Positions 16,801 through 25,061 of a stretch of 45,441 bases of DNA are shown here, piece by piece. The notes beneath the pieces were generated by a model. It was given only the letters and a program-made list of their open reading frames with translations. It was not told the origin of the DNA and made no database searches. The position numbers and the translations under genes are program-made. Origin of the DNA: Methanobacteriota archaeon (GTDB lineage: Archaea > Thermoplasmatota > Thermoplasmata > RBG-16-68-12); the NCBI GenBank assembly GCA_005878485.1, contig VBMG01000041.1, positions 1 to 45,441 on the forward strand. The letters run 5' to 3'. Position 1 is the stretch's first letter; the number at the start of each line of letters is the position of its first letter.

Positions 16801-17141
16801 GTCAGAATCGCGAGGCCAACCCGGACCGCCCGTTCGACCGCTTTCTCCTTGTTCGAGGCGGGCCGCAGCGCCATCTCCTTCGCGACCAAGATCGCGAGCT
16901 CCTCCCGGTCGTGGGTCTTCGCGAGCTCGCGGATTCGGCGCGCGACGCCTTCGACCTCGTAATGTTCCAGGAGGCGCTCGACGCGGGAGGCGAGGTCGTC
17001 CGTGAGGGGAATTTCCACGTCCAGTTCGGGATCGAACCCTCGGCGGCGTGCGGCGCGCGCGACCGCATAGGTCGTCTCGACCTGATTCAGCAGGCCCGCG
17101 AAGTAGGCGCGGACCTCCTCCGATGCGATGGGTGAACCCAT
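13833..17141 (-). CDS. polC: DNA polymerase D large subunit (DP2)
   Basis: 1102 residues, normal for DP2 without an intein. N-terminal dimerisation and KH-like region, LSYAGPIRSAGGTGQALSV near 145, and the catalytic centre near residue 853 (RRRNCDGDEDSVILLLD), the double-psi beta-barrel motif shared with multisubunit RNA polymerases. Zinc-binding cysteines near 620 and 1020 (CTKCG, then CLACGG). It ends with a PIP-like tail (LKLDDFF) for PCNA binding. PolD is the main replicative polymerase of most Euryarchaeota. The small subunit DP1 is not in this window. Confidence 0.97.
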   Translation of the reverse strand: MGSPIASEEVRAYFAGLLNQVETTYAVARAARRRGFDPELDVEIPLTDDLASRVERLLEHYEVEGVARRIRELAKTHDREELAILVAKEMALRPASNKEKAVERAVRVGLAILTEGILVAPLEGLAGVKIKRNRDGTTYVDLSYAGPIRSAGGTGQALSVLIADVVRRELGIGSYQPAREEVERFKEEIPLYRQIQHLQYAPSNEEISLIVSNCPVGINGEGTEEAEISGFRDLPRIETNRIRGGACLVIADGMCLKAPKIQKHVKKLRIDGWEFIDAYLQEKEARPEETKDEAGVEPSEVFIQNIVAGRPVLCHPSRPGGLRLRYGRTRATGLAALALHPATMHILDDFIAVGTQIKTERPGKAGAVTPCDQIEGPLVVLDTGDFVEISDAATARRVAGHVRVIADLGEILVPFGEFLENNHVLMPGAFGLEWYGALLREKLRRLPENWETVDAPQAIAWSREFGLPLHPRYNLFFHDLTVEELKRLRDLTAAHGRIDDGRLILPGDEEPRELLVHLGVPYHVAGQEIVVERHTEILLATLGIESEGPSLTMRPAPEATDPLVFVSQLAGFPVKARGPTRIGARMARPEKSAPRKMQPAPHSLFPIGHEGGPQRLLVEAAAKETIEAEVGLRICSACGKRWFLPKCSCGGHTLPRNGPARQHIPLAEVLRTALDRVGEPKPPEIKAVQGMISKTKTPEPLEKGILRAKHDIYVFKDGTTRFDMTNLPLTHFTPKEAGISVEAARRLGYTKDRTGQPLERADQILELRPQDIVVARSGGKYLVQVAAFLDDLLERLYGLEGFYDAKAPEDLLGHLVLTLAPHTSCGVLARIVGFTDANACFAHPYLIAARRRNCDGDEDSVILLLDSLINFSRAFLPDKRGGLMDAPLVLTTRIDPNEIDKEAHNIDLLTAYPLGLYDAAERFAHPKEIEPLIDTVSKRIGSVLQYEGFSYTHETSDVAQGPLASAYGEGSMAEKIDKQLELALRIRAVDPNDVVARIVVHHFLPDLIGNLKAFSSQQVRCTKCGEKYRRIPLRGKCLACGGNLTLTVHESSVKKYLEISKRISQQFNVSNYLRQRIDLIEDAITSLFTNDKTQDLKLDDFF

Positions 17142-17264
17142 TCCATCCCTTCGAGAAGGAAGCGGCCGGCCCTATCCGGCGAAGCTCGTATATGTCTTTC
17201 CCTGCGCGCGCACGCGGACACGCGAAATTCCACGCGTGAAGCTTTATCGCCTTCGGATGACCTC

Positions 17265-17615
17265 ATGGGCAACGCGATGCTCCAAGTGAAAGATCTGGCG
17301 GCGTTCCGGGAGACGGTCGTCGAGTCGGACGAGCCGACCGTCGTCATGTTTTGGGCCACGTGGTGCCCGTTCTGCCGCCGGTTCAAACAGGAGTTCGAGC
17401 GGCTCGCCGCGGCGCACCCGTGGCGCTTCGCCGCCGTGTACCTCGACGACGAGGACAACCCGCTCTGGGACGACTACGCCGTCGATGTCGTCCCGACGCT
17501 TGCCTTGTTTCAGGACGGCAAGGTCGTGGACCGCCTGAACGGCGTCCTGGGTTACGGCATTAGCCGGAAGATGGTGGACGAGTTCGTTCGACGGCTCCAG
17601 CCGGTCCTCGCCTGA
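17265..17615 (+). CDS. Thioredoxin-fold protein
   Basis: 116 residues with the thioredoxin fold and the redox motif ATWCPFC (C34, C37), the cis-proline segment VVPTLALFQDG and no signal peptide. A general dithiol reductant or chaperone in the cytoplasm. The CPFC variant differs from the CGPC of classic thioredoxin and may have a different redox potential. The ATG at 17265 or the ATG at 17277 may be the start; a TATA-like box (CTTTATC, 17242-17248) fits either with a very short leader. Confidence 0.88.
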   Translation: MGNAMLQVKDLAAFRETVVESDEPTVVMFWATWCPFCRRFKQEFERLAAAHPWRFAAVYLDDEDNPLWDDYAVDVVPTLALFQDGKVVDRLNGVLGYGISRKMVDEFVRRLQPVLA

Positions 17616-17682
17616 CCCGTTTCGGTTTCGTGCCTGATTTTCAGGGCGCACGTATTTAGTGCCCCCGCCCGGATGAAATCGT

Positions 17683-18549
17683 GTGCGCAAGATTCGGAGC
17701 GGGATCTACGGTCTCAACCCGCTCTTGGACGGCGGCGTGAATGAGAACAGCACGACCGTCGTGATCGGCCGGTCCGGCGCGGGCAAGACGACCCTCGCAA
17801 CCCAGTTCATCCGCCGGGGGCTCCAGGACGGCCAGGAAGGCGTCTTCGTGTCCCTCGACGAGAACAAGGAGCAGATCATCCGCGAGGCCGTGGAGATGGG
17901 CTGGTCCGACATCCTCGACTATCTGGCCGACGAGCTGCTCGTGTTCATCGATGCGTCGGGCCGCGAATTCTCGAACTTCATCCGGAAGGAGCTCCCGGCG
18001 TTCGTCGCGGACTGGAAAGGGAGCAATGCCCGCATCGTGGTCGACCCGCTCACGCCCGTGCTCTGGTCCACGAAAGACCTGTACGAGCAGCGGGATTTGA
18101 TCGGCTACATGTTCAAGCAGACCCGGAAGGTCGGGACCGTCCTCTGTACCCTCGAGGAGCACGGCCCCGGGGATCTCGCAGGACCGGAGACCGTGATCCC
18201 GATGTACCTCGCGGACTGCGTCGTCCATCTGAAATACAACAGCGACCAGGCGAATCCCTCGCGGCTCCTGAGCATCGTGAAATGCCGCAACAGCCGACAC
18301 AGCCCGACATCCCACCCGTTTCAAATTCTCCGCGGCCTCGGGATTGTGATCGACGGGGTCGACAGCCGAAAGCCCACGACCGCGAAGGCGCCCTCCCAGC
18401 TCAGGCAGCTCCTCCTCACCCGCCCGATTCCAAAGAACGTGCGAGATGCGCTCGAGAAATCGCTCGACGGCCTCACGGATGAGGACTTCCGAACGTTGAA
18501 GCCGGAACAGGTCCTTGAGTTGATCCTCCAGGAGTACCAGGGGGCGTGA
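17683..18549 (+). CDS. KaiC-like RecA-fold ATPase
   Basis: 288 residues starting at GTG 17683, with a TATA-like GTATTTAG at leaderless distance upstream. Walker A is GRSGAGKTT (29-37) and a Walker B-like strand ARIVVDPLTPV lies near 114. Single-domain archaeal KaiC/RadA-like ATPases act as signalling or regulatory ATPases; some interact with archaellum or histidine-kinase systems. The C-terminal 60 residues are a helical extension (RPIPKNVRDALEKSL, then EDFRTLKPEQVLELIL). The next gene, a wHTH regulator, starts one base after the stop, so the pair is co-translated and probably functionally linked. Confidence 0.85.
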   Translation: MRKIRSGIYGLNPLLDGGVNENSTTVVIGRSGAGKTTLATQFIRRGLQDGQEGVFVSLDENKEQIIREAVEMGWSDILDYLADELLVFIDASGREFSNFIRKELPAFVADWKGSNARIVVDPLTPVLWSTKDLYEQRDLIGYMFKQTRKVGTVLCTLEEHGPGDLAGPETVIPMYLADCVVHLKYNSDQANPSRLLSIVKCRNSRHSPTSHPFQILRGLGIVIDGVDSRKPTTAKAPSQLRQLLLTRPIPKNVRDALEKSLDGLTDEDFRTLKPEQVLELILQEYQGA

Positions 18550-18550
18550 G

Positions 18551-19246
18551 GTGGCCCGCGGCATCGGGCGCGCCCTCCAACGGGCGGTGTCGCTCGAGGG
18601 CTTCGATATCGATTTGGCGGCCGAAGGCCGCACCCTCGCGAACGCGCGACGCCGTCAAGTGTTCCGATACCTCTGCCTCCGTCCCTGCGCCCGGATCGGG
18701 GACATCGGGCGACAACTCCGGATGTCCCAGGCGACGGTGCGGTGGCACGTTTGGAATCTCTTGGAACACCGGTACGTCGATGCGGACCGGACCCGGATGT
18801 TCCCGGCCGGTCTCATCGACCCGGAGGACGCGGCGCTCTTTGCCACCCTCGCGGCCCCCGGACGCGCCGCCGTCCTCGCGGCGACGTTCGAGACCCCGGG
18901 AATTTCGTTTCAGGATCTTGCCGCTCGAGTCGGGCTGACACGGCAGTCGATCAGCAAGATCGCGTCCGAGCTGACCGAGTTCGGACTCGTGAAGCTCCTC
19001 GAGGACGGTCGGCACCGGCGCGTGCGTCCGACGGACGTCCTCGCTCGAAAGCGCGAGGCGAACCGCGTTCGAGCGGATGCGTTCGGGGAGGCGTTGGTCC
19101 GTCGGCTCGCGTCGGAAGGTCTCTCCCCGGAACTGCTTCGCCGGGACGAGACAACCCTCCTCGTTCGATTTGGGATGGGCACCCAACGGGTCCTCCTCGA
19201 TCTCTCATTGGACCCGTACGGGACCGTGTTGCAGCGACTTGAGTGA
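18551..19246 (+). CDS. Transcriptional regulator with two winged-HTH domains
   Basis: 231 residues from a GTG at 18551. First wHTH about 32-83 (RRQVFRYLCLRPCARIGDIG, then RMSQATVRWHVWNLLEHRYV), second about 105-155 (FQDLAARVGLTRQSISKIAS). The two-wHTH layout is common for archaeal repressors that bind as dimers. A C-terminal domain of about 60 residues follows (FGMGTQRVLLDLSLDPYG). It is coupled to the KaiC-like ATPase. Regulated genes are unknown; the large envelope protein directly downstream has its own TATA-like element near 19300. Confidence 0.8.
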   Translation: MARGIGRALQRAVSLEGFDIDLAAEGRTLANARRRQVFRYLCLRPCARIGDIGRQLRMSQATVRWHVWNLLEHRYVDADRTRMFPAGLIDPEDAALFATLAAPGRAAVLAATFETPGISFQDLAARVGLTRQSISKIASELTEFGLVKLLEDGRHRRVRPTDVLARKREANRVRADAFGEALVRRLASEGLSPELLRRDETTLLVRFGMGTQRVLLDLSLDPYGTVLQRLE

Positions 19247-19330
19247 GCGGCACATGTTAACGGACTGGATAGACATCGTGATAGGAGCGTTATAAGTCGC
19301 TTTAAGCCGGAGTCGAACCCGTTCTCCACG

Positions 19331-22300
19331 ATGGACCAAAGCTATCTCGAGTGGCTGCTTGGCCTCCCCGGATTCACCGAGGCGACGGCGCGCAAGGTCG
19401 CGGAGCGGTTCCCGACCTACGAACGGCTGGAGGCCGCCACCCGGGAGGAACTCGCGTCTCTCGTGGTGTTGAGGTCCGCGGACGTCGACGCCTTGCTTGG
19501 AGTTCTGCACGGCACGACCCCGCCCAAGGCCTCGGACGAACTCTTCCTGTGCCCGGAATGCGGCTCGTTCGTGGGGACCGGTGCGACAGCATGCCCGTCC
19601 TGCGGCGTCGAGTTCGCCGGATCCGCGGAGGCCGACCTCTCCGAGGAGCTCGAGGAATTCTTGGACGAGGACGGGCTGCCGGCCCGCCTCTGCCTCACGT
19701 GCGGCGCCGCGATGGAGAAGGAGGCGACGAAGTGCGGGATGTGTGGCCGCGAATACGCGCGGAGCGAGCTTGCGCTGCTCCCGGGTTTCGCGGGGCGCCT
19801 CGAGGAAGGCGCACCATTGTGTGCCCATTGCGGGGCTTACCTCTTCTCGGATGAAGCGGATTGCGCGATCTGCGGCACGGCCGTGTCTCCGACCGTCCCG
19901 CCACCCGCGGGCGTCGGCGGGAAAGGGGTCGTGAAAGACTTCCTGAGCCGCTGGCAGCGGATGGCCGAGGCAGGCGTCCCCGTTTCGGAGACGGACCGGC
20001 TCCAAGAGGAACTCGAGCACTTCGACCGGCTCCTTGAGACCGATGCGACGCTCGAGCGGGCGTGGGCGAGCCGCGCCAAGATTCTGGAGAAACTGGGCCG
20101 ACGCGACGAAGCCCTCGAATCGCTCTCGAAGGCCGCGGACCTGAACCCCGCGAAGGAGAATCAGTATCGGGTTGAGGTCCAAAACATCCTCCACGCGACG
20201 GCGGACTCGCCCGTCCTGCCGCCCCGGTGGCGCCAACCCGCCGCGACCGCCGCGCCGGCAGCGGTCGACACCCGCCTCGTGGAAGCCCTCGACCACTACG
20301 AATCCTTGCTCCACGCGGATCCGTCCCTCGTCGTTGCGTGGCGCACGAAGGGGGAGATCCTCGATCGCCTCGGGCGTTCCGGGGAGGCCCGCGAGTGTTT
20401 CGAACGTGCCGATTCACTTGAGCGGGCGGAGGGCCGCTCGCTTCAGGCCGCGGTCTCCGGCTTGCGCTCGAGCGGCTTGACAACGTCCGGTCCCGCGGGC
20501 ACCGGCCGCGTGAACGGTCGGGTGAACGGTCAGGTGAACGGGACGCGCGGCGGGCGGACGAACGGTCGAACGAATGGGCGAACGAACGGTCGGACGAACG
20601 GACGAGTGAACGGACTCCGGGAGGGCCGCGTGAACGGCCTGACCACCGGTGCCGTGAACGGCCTGACGTTTGGGAAAGGAGCGACAAACGGCCTCGTCAA
20701 CGGGAACGGCTTCACGAACGGAGCTCGTGGTCGACCTGGGCTTCGAATTCCGGTCCAGCCCCACTGGTCCCGCTCGCTCATCGGGATCGCGGCGGTCGTG
20801 GCGCTCCTGCTGATCGTCCCGATCCTTGCGAGCATGTTCTCCCCCTCGCCGACCGGTCCATCCCCGTTCGTCCAGATTGATGGGGACTTCAGCGACTGGG
20901 CGAAGTTTCCCGCATACGCGGACGCCGTGACGGACCAGGTCCAGAATCCCGATGTGAACCTCGTTTCCATCAAGGTGGCCTCCCAGGGGCAGGACCTGTT
21001 CGCGTACGCGCGGGTGCAGGGACTCCTGTTCCAAGGGACCCGCACGGGCGAGACGGACAGCATCTTCGTGTTCCTCGATGAGGACAACAACCGCTTGACC
21101 GGCTACCCGGTCGGCGATCTCGGAGCGGATGCGCTGGTCGAGATCACGGGATGGCGAGACTCCCGCGGGCTGCAAGACCACGTCACCAGTTACCTCTTCG
21201 ACGAGTCGACGACGCCCCGCTCGAACGACTGGAACCGGTTCATCCCCGGCGGTTCGGCGGACGCAGCGTTCAACGGGCAGCAGATCGAACTCCGGACGAC
21301 CGTGAAGCAGCCCACGATGACTAGAGTCCTCGTGTACGCGGCCGACAACCTCGGCGATCAGGATCCGGCGGACGGTTCCGTGCAACCGACGATCCCGACC
21401 GTGGTCATCGGCCAGCAGACCGTCGCACCGGACATCGTTGTGGGCCCGAACGCGACTGTGCTTCGGATCACCCTGAGCCCGATGGGCGGCGTGCCCCACC
21501 TGACCGCGCTGAATCTGACCCGGCTCGGGACGTCCGTGGACTCCGTCAACGTCTCGTTGTACCGCGACGATGGAAGCGGTGCCCTCGACCCGGCCGACGT
21601 GCGTCTCGCGACGGCGTCCATGGTAGGGAAGACCGCGACATTTCCGATCAATTTCGATCTGGCGTCACCCGCCGTCCTATGGGTCGAAGCGGAGTGGGGG
21701 AACCTGACGCCGACCGCGACCTTCGGCCTGAAGGTGGCCGGAATTTCGTCGAACGGGAGCGCGAGTTTCCTGCCACCGGAGACGGGGCTCGTCTACCTGG
21801 GCGCGGCTCCCGCCACCTTGCGGGTCGACGGCGCCTTCGGGGACTGGCGCGGCCGGCCGTACGGGCAAGATATCCTCGGCGACGTGACGAACCGGACCGG
21901 GGCGCCGCAATACGATGCGAATGTCGACCTCCTCGCGACCGCGGTCGATGTCGGGGCCAACTTCACCGGGTACGTCCGGGTGGACGGCCGACTCCTCGGC
22001 GGTCAGGACATCCCGACGAGCCGCACTCGAACGTATCCGGTCCCGCTTGACACCGACCTCGACACGGTGCCGGACGCGGTCGAGAACACGCTCGGCCCCA
22101 ACCTCACATTCGATTTCAACAACGACAACGTCACGGACAACCGGACCGGGGGCGATGTCGATGGGGACGGAATCATCGACTCCCCGAACGGACCGGACTG
22201 TTGGCTCAACACCACGATTTCGGCGTGGTATCCCCCGCCGTACGCGGGACGACAAGTGTCTCGCTACATTTGTCCGATTGGCGCGATCCCGCAGGAGGGT

Positions 22301-23899
22301 ATCGACGTCGTCTATGCGTACATCGACTCCGACAACTCGACTTCGACGGGGTTGCCGTCGGACGTCCAGGGCCGCCTCTATGGATTCGACTATGCCATCG
22401 CGGTGATCGGGCGGAACGGCGTCGTGAACTCGAGTGGCCTTTACGCGTTCGCGCCCGCGCAAGCGAACCCGTGGACCCTCGTGCGGCCGATTGCCGTGGC
22501 GTTGGACGCACACCGGATGGAGTTCGCCGTGAACGCGACGGTCCTCAATCTGACCGCCGGATACCGGGTCGCCTACTTCGCTTCGGACTGGAGGCTCGGA
22601 TATGATGTCGCATTGCCGGATGCCGCGGTGTCGCGGTTCCCCGTTGGTGCGCAGGCGGCGACGAACGTCGTGATCAACGAGCTCGCACCCCAACCGAACC
22701 CGGAGTGGGTGGAGCTTGCGAATCCGACCGCGGTTGCCGTGTCGTTGAATGGCTGGACACTCGCGATCCTCCGCGGAAACAAGCTGGTCACCGTCTTCGC
22801 GTTCACGACCGAAGTCCTCGGCGCGTGGGGCTCCGGTTCGGAATACCTCTCCGTCGGGCTACCGGGCAACTCCCTCCCGAACGGGAATGGCCAGCTCGAG
22901 CTGCTCCAAGGCACGACCGTGATCGACTCGACGACGTATTCGTCGAATGTCGGCAATGGCCAGTCGTGGGCCCGGTTCAAGGATCCGATTACCGGCCTGC
23001 CGATGGACACGAACAACGATGCGACGGACTTCTACGTCTCTCTCCTGCCGTCTCCCAGCCAAGGGAACGATCGACACCGCCCGACGATCGCGGTGGCGAA
23101 GACCGCGAGCCGCGCGGCTGCGGTCCCCGGGGACTTCATCACGTACTCACTCTACTACAACAATACGAACACGGGGATGGCGAAGACGGTCTGGGTGAAC
23201 GACACGCTGCCCAGCGGGGCGGTGTACACGTCCTCGAGTGTGCCGTACAGCAGCGTCTCGGGTTCGAGATACGGCTGGGTCTTCGCGAGCGTCCTGCCCG
23301 GTGCGCATTCGTTCACCATGACGGCGCAGGTGACGGCGGCGACGACGGACGGGCAGGTCCTCCGGAACACGGTCACCTTGGACTACGCGGACCAACTCGG
23401 TCGCTCTCTTCCGCGGAGTCTGGGGTGGGCGAATACGACCGTGTCGCGTCCGATGATTACGATTGTGAAGACCGCAAACCCGGCGAACGCGAAGGCAGGC
23501 GATCTCGTGACCTTCACGCTATACTACAACAACACAGGGTCCGTCGCGGCCGGGACGGTGACGATCAAGGACTCGCTTCCAAACGGGTTCGACTACGTCG
23601 GAGCGAGCCCCGCACCGACCTGGACGAACGGTCGCACGTTCTACTGGAACTTCACGAGTGTGACCCCTGGGGCCCACAGTCTCACGATGACGGCGCGGGT
23701 GAACGCGAGCTTCACCGGCACGCAGCTCGTAAACTGGGCGTTCCTGAACTACACGACCCCGGCCGGGTACGCGCTGATCGGCGGCAGCTCCTCCGCGACG
23801 GTCGCGATTCCGGAGCTCTCTGACATGATCTTCGTGCTCGCAGTCCCTTTGATCATCGTCGGACTGAAATTCCGCGCGAGACGCCACGAAAAGGAATAG
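19331..23899 (+). CDS. Giant membrane-anchored protein: zinc ribbons, TPR, VNG repeats, DUF11-like
   Basis: 1522 residues. Order: helix-hairpin-helix-like start (1-60); three zinc ribbons (C74/77/88/91, C121/124/135/138, C164/167/178/181); TPR-like helices (about 205-275 and 312-365); a VNG/TNG repeat tract (393-465); membrane helix 483-503; a large outside region with two CBM9/DOMON-like starts (IDGDFSDW, VDGAFGDWRG), a calcium-loop-like stretch rich in D and N (DVDGDGIIDS), a lamin-tail-like domain (VINELAPQPNPEWVELANP), and two DUF11-like repeats (KTASRAAAVPGDFITYSLYY, KTANPANAKAGDLVTFTLYY); final membrane helix about 1495-1515 and a basic tail. Both ends are predicted inside the cell. It probably links a cytoplasmic assembly to the cell surface; function unknown. 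Confidence 0.85.
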   Translation: MDQSYLEWLLGLPGFTEATARKVAERFPTYERLEAATREELASLVVLRSADVDALLGVLHGTTPPKASDELFLCPECGSFVGTGATACPSCGVEFAGSAEADLSEELEEFLDEDGLPARLCLTCGAAMEKEATKCGMCGREYARSELALLPGFAGRLEEGAPLCAHCGAYLFSDEADCAICGTAVSPTVPPPAGVGGKGVVKDFLSRWQRMAEAGVPVSETDRLQEELEHFDRLLETDATLERAWASRAKILEKLGRRDEALESLSKAADLNPAKENQYRVEVQNILHATADSPVLPPRWRQPAATAAPAAVDTRLVEALDHYESLLHADPSLVVAWRTKGEILDRLGRSGEARECFERADSLERAEGRSLQAAVSGLRSSGLTTSGPAGTGRVNGRVNGQVNGTRGGRTNGRTNGRTNGRTNGRVNGLREGRVNGLTTGAVNGLTFGKGATNGLVNGNGFTNGARGRPGLRIPVQPHWSRSLIGIAAVVALLLIVPILASMFSPSPTGPSPFVQIDGDFSDWAKFPAYADAVTDQVQNPDVNLVSIKVASQGQDLFAYARVQGLLFQGTRTGETDSIFVFLDEDNNRLTGYPVGDLGADALVEITGWRDSRGLQDHVTSYLFDESTTPRSNDWNRFIPGGSADAAFNGQQIELRTTVKQPTMTRVLVYAADNLGDQDPADGSVQPTIPTVVIGQQTVAPDIVVGPNATVLRITLSPMGGVPHLTALNLTRLGTSVDSVNVSLYRDDGSGALDPADVRLATASMVGKTATFPINFDLASPAVLWVEAEWGNLTPTATFGLKVAGISSNGSASFLPPETGLVYLGAAPATLRVDGAFGDWRGRPYGQDILGDVTNRTGAPQYDANVDLLATAVDVGANFTGYVRVDGRLLGGQDIPTSRTRTYPVPLDTDLDTVPDAVENTLGPNLTFDFNNDNVTDNRTGGDVDGDGIIDSPNGPDCWLNTTISAWYPPPYAGRQVSRYICPIGAIPQEGIDVVYAYIDSDNSTSTGLPSDVQGRLYGFDYAIAVIGRNGVVNSSGLYAFAPAQANPWTLVRPIAVALDAHRMEFAVNATVLNLTAGYRVAYFASDWRLGYDVALPDAAVSRFPVGAQAATNVVINELAPQPNPEWVELANPTAVAVSLNGWTLAILRGNKLVTVFAFTTEVLGAWGSGSEYLSVGLPGNSLPNGNGQLELLQGTTVIDSTTYSSNVGNGQSWARFKDPITGLPMDTNNDATDFYVSLLPSPSQGNDRHRPTIAVAKTASRAAAVPGDFITYSLYYNNTNTGMAKTVWVNDTLPSGAVYTSSSVPYSSVSGSRYGWVFASVLPGAHSFTMTAQVTAATTDGQVLRNTVTLDYADQLGRSLPRSLGWANTTVSRPMITIVKTANPANAKAGDLVTFTLYYNNTGSVAAGTVTIKDSLPNGFDYVGASPAPTWTNGRTFYWNFTSVTPGAHSLTMTARVNASFTGTQLVNWAFLNYTTPAGYALIGGSSSATVAIPELSDMIFVLAVPLIIVGLKFRARRHEKE
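20507..20725 (+). repeat. Tandem VNG/TNG-coding repeat tract
   Basis: About 70 codons of the large membrane protein built from four-residue units V/T-N-G-x (x mostly R, also Q or L), spaced by 12 bases in the tightest part. At DNA level the unit is close to GTGAACGGTCGG / ACGAACGGTCGA with synonymous drift. It lies just before the first membrane helix, on the cytoplasmic side. Confidence 0.85.
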
Positions 23900-23988
23900 G
23901 GAGTGGCTGACAGCGTTCCAAGGACCAACGGCCGTTAGAGCGGCACGTTTCGTCGTCCACCACAAGGATGGACGGCTAGCGTACCTAG

Positions 23989-24128
23989 GTCGTCGGCCCA
24001 AGCCCTCCTCAAAGGAGGGCAGGCTTCGCGCGGGCTCGCGCACCGCACTACCGCAGGGAACGTGGGCGGGCTTAACTTCCGGGTTCGGGATGGGACCGGG
24101 TGTATCCCCGCCGCTTTGGCCGTCAAAC
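23989..24128 (-). rRNA. rrf: 5S ribosomal RNA, unlinked, with extra hairpin
   Basis: The minus strand holds the 5S core CCCATCCCGAACCCGGAAGT with helix II (GGCGGG/CCCGCC), helix III, and the archaeal helix IV segment GGTGCGCGAGCCCGCG. Helix I can be formed by GUUUGACGG with CCGACGACC (two mismatches), giving about 140 nt; the ends are uncertain by a few bases. Between the helix IV region and helix I an additional 7-bp hairpin is present (24002-24020). No 16S or 23S gene is nearby. A 6-bp hairpin at 23954-23974 lies downstream and may help termination or processing. Confidence 0.9.
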
Positions 24129-24156
24129 CACTGCTGAGACCGCCGAGAGGACGCGA

Positions 24157-24164
24157 GATATATC
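24157..24164 (-). promoter_or_regulatory. TATA box of 5S rRNA
   Basis: GATATATC on the minus strand, about 30 bases before the proposed 5S 5' end; the strongest TATA-like element in this intergenic region. Confidence 0.6.
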
Positions 24165-24332
24165 AGCGTTTCGATTTCGTGTTTTGGAACATTGTCGTGG
24201 GCCGCGGGGAGTCAGAGTCAGGATCCCCCGGGGTGTACCGCGTCACACCACGCGGATGCCCCGTCCTGCCGGTTTCATGCTGAAGGCTTATGCGGTCCTC
24301 GCGGTTCTGGTCGACGACGAGGTGGTGCGGTC

Positions 24333-24956
24333 GTGCCTGCCGATTCGAGCCGCCGTCTTGCCGCCACGTTCTTCGTCTCCTTGGACGGGGTCGTTGAGTC
24401 GCCGGAGAAGTGGTCCTTCCCATTCTGGAACGACGAGATCCAGAAATTCAAGCGAGACGAAACGTTCGCGACGGACGCGCTCCTCCTGGGGCGCGTGACC
24501 TACGAGGGGTTCGCGGCCGCCTGGCCCGGGAGGAAGGACCCCGACGGTTTCGCGGATCGGTTCAACAGCATTCCGAAGTACGTCGTCTCGTCGACGCTGA
24601 CGAAGCTGGATTGGAACAACTCGCATCTGATCCGCGACGACGTTGTCCGCGAAGTTGCCAAGCTGAAGCAGCAGCCCGGCCAGGATATCGTGATCCATGG
24701 AAGTCCCGGCTTGATTCGGTCTCTCTTGCCCCATGACCTGATCGACGAATATCGGCTGCTCGTCTACCCGCTCGTTCTGGGGAGCGGAAAGCGTCTCTTC
24801 GACGAGGGCAGCGCCGCGAATCTGAAACTTGCTGAATCAGCGGCCTTCGATACAGGGGTCGTCAAGTTGATCTACCGGCCTGCGGACAAGGCCCCCCGCA
24901 CCGTCCGTGCTTCGCCAAGCTCGCCTCGCAAGGCTCGGAAGCCCGGCCAAAACTAG
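24333..24956 (+). CDS. Dihydrofolate reductase / RibD-C family reductase
   Basis: 207 residues from a GTG at 24333. Family marks: FFVSLDGVVESPEKW near the start, LLLGRVTYEGFAAAWPG near 50, DIVIHGSPGLIRSLL near 118 (nucleotide-binding loop) and YPLVLGSGKRLF near 147. These are NADPH-dependent reductases of the YyaP/RibD C-terminal type; the true substrate is unknown and it need not be a folate enzyme. A short basic tail (PSSPRKARKPGQN) is added. The start is uncertain because the frame is open further upstream (to 24192), but family similarity begins at about residue 10 of the chosen form. Confidence 0.82.
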   Translation: MPADSSRRLAATFFVSLDGVVESPEKWSFPFWNDEIQKFKRDETFATDALLLGRVTYEGFAAAWPGRKDPDGFADRFNSIPKYVVSSTLTKLDWNNSHLIRDDVVREVAKLKQQPGQDIVIHGSPGLIRSLLPHDLIDEYRLLVYPLVLGSGKRLFDEGSAANLKLAESAAFDTGVVKLIYRPADKAPRTVRASPSSPRKARKPGQN

Positions 24957-25061
24957 GCACCGGCCCGACGACCAATTCCCCTTGCCGAACGTCGGCGAAA
25001 TTCTCCGGTAGTTGCTCTCAGCCGCGATTTTTCAGATGGTCATCGACCCGCTTTGAGCGAC

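Noticed and set aside
20507-20725. Short regularly spaced DNA repeats that could look like a CRISPR array
   Set aside because: The unit is 12 bases, stays in frame and encodes V/T-N-G-x; there are no unique spacers, leader or cas genes.
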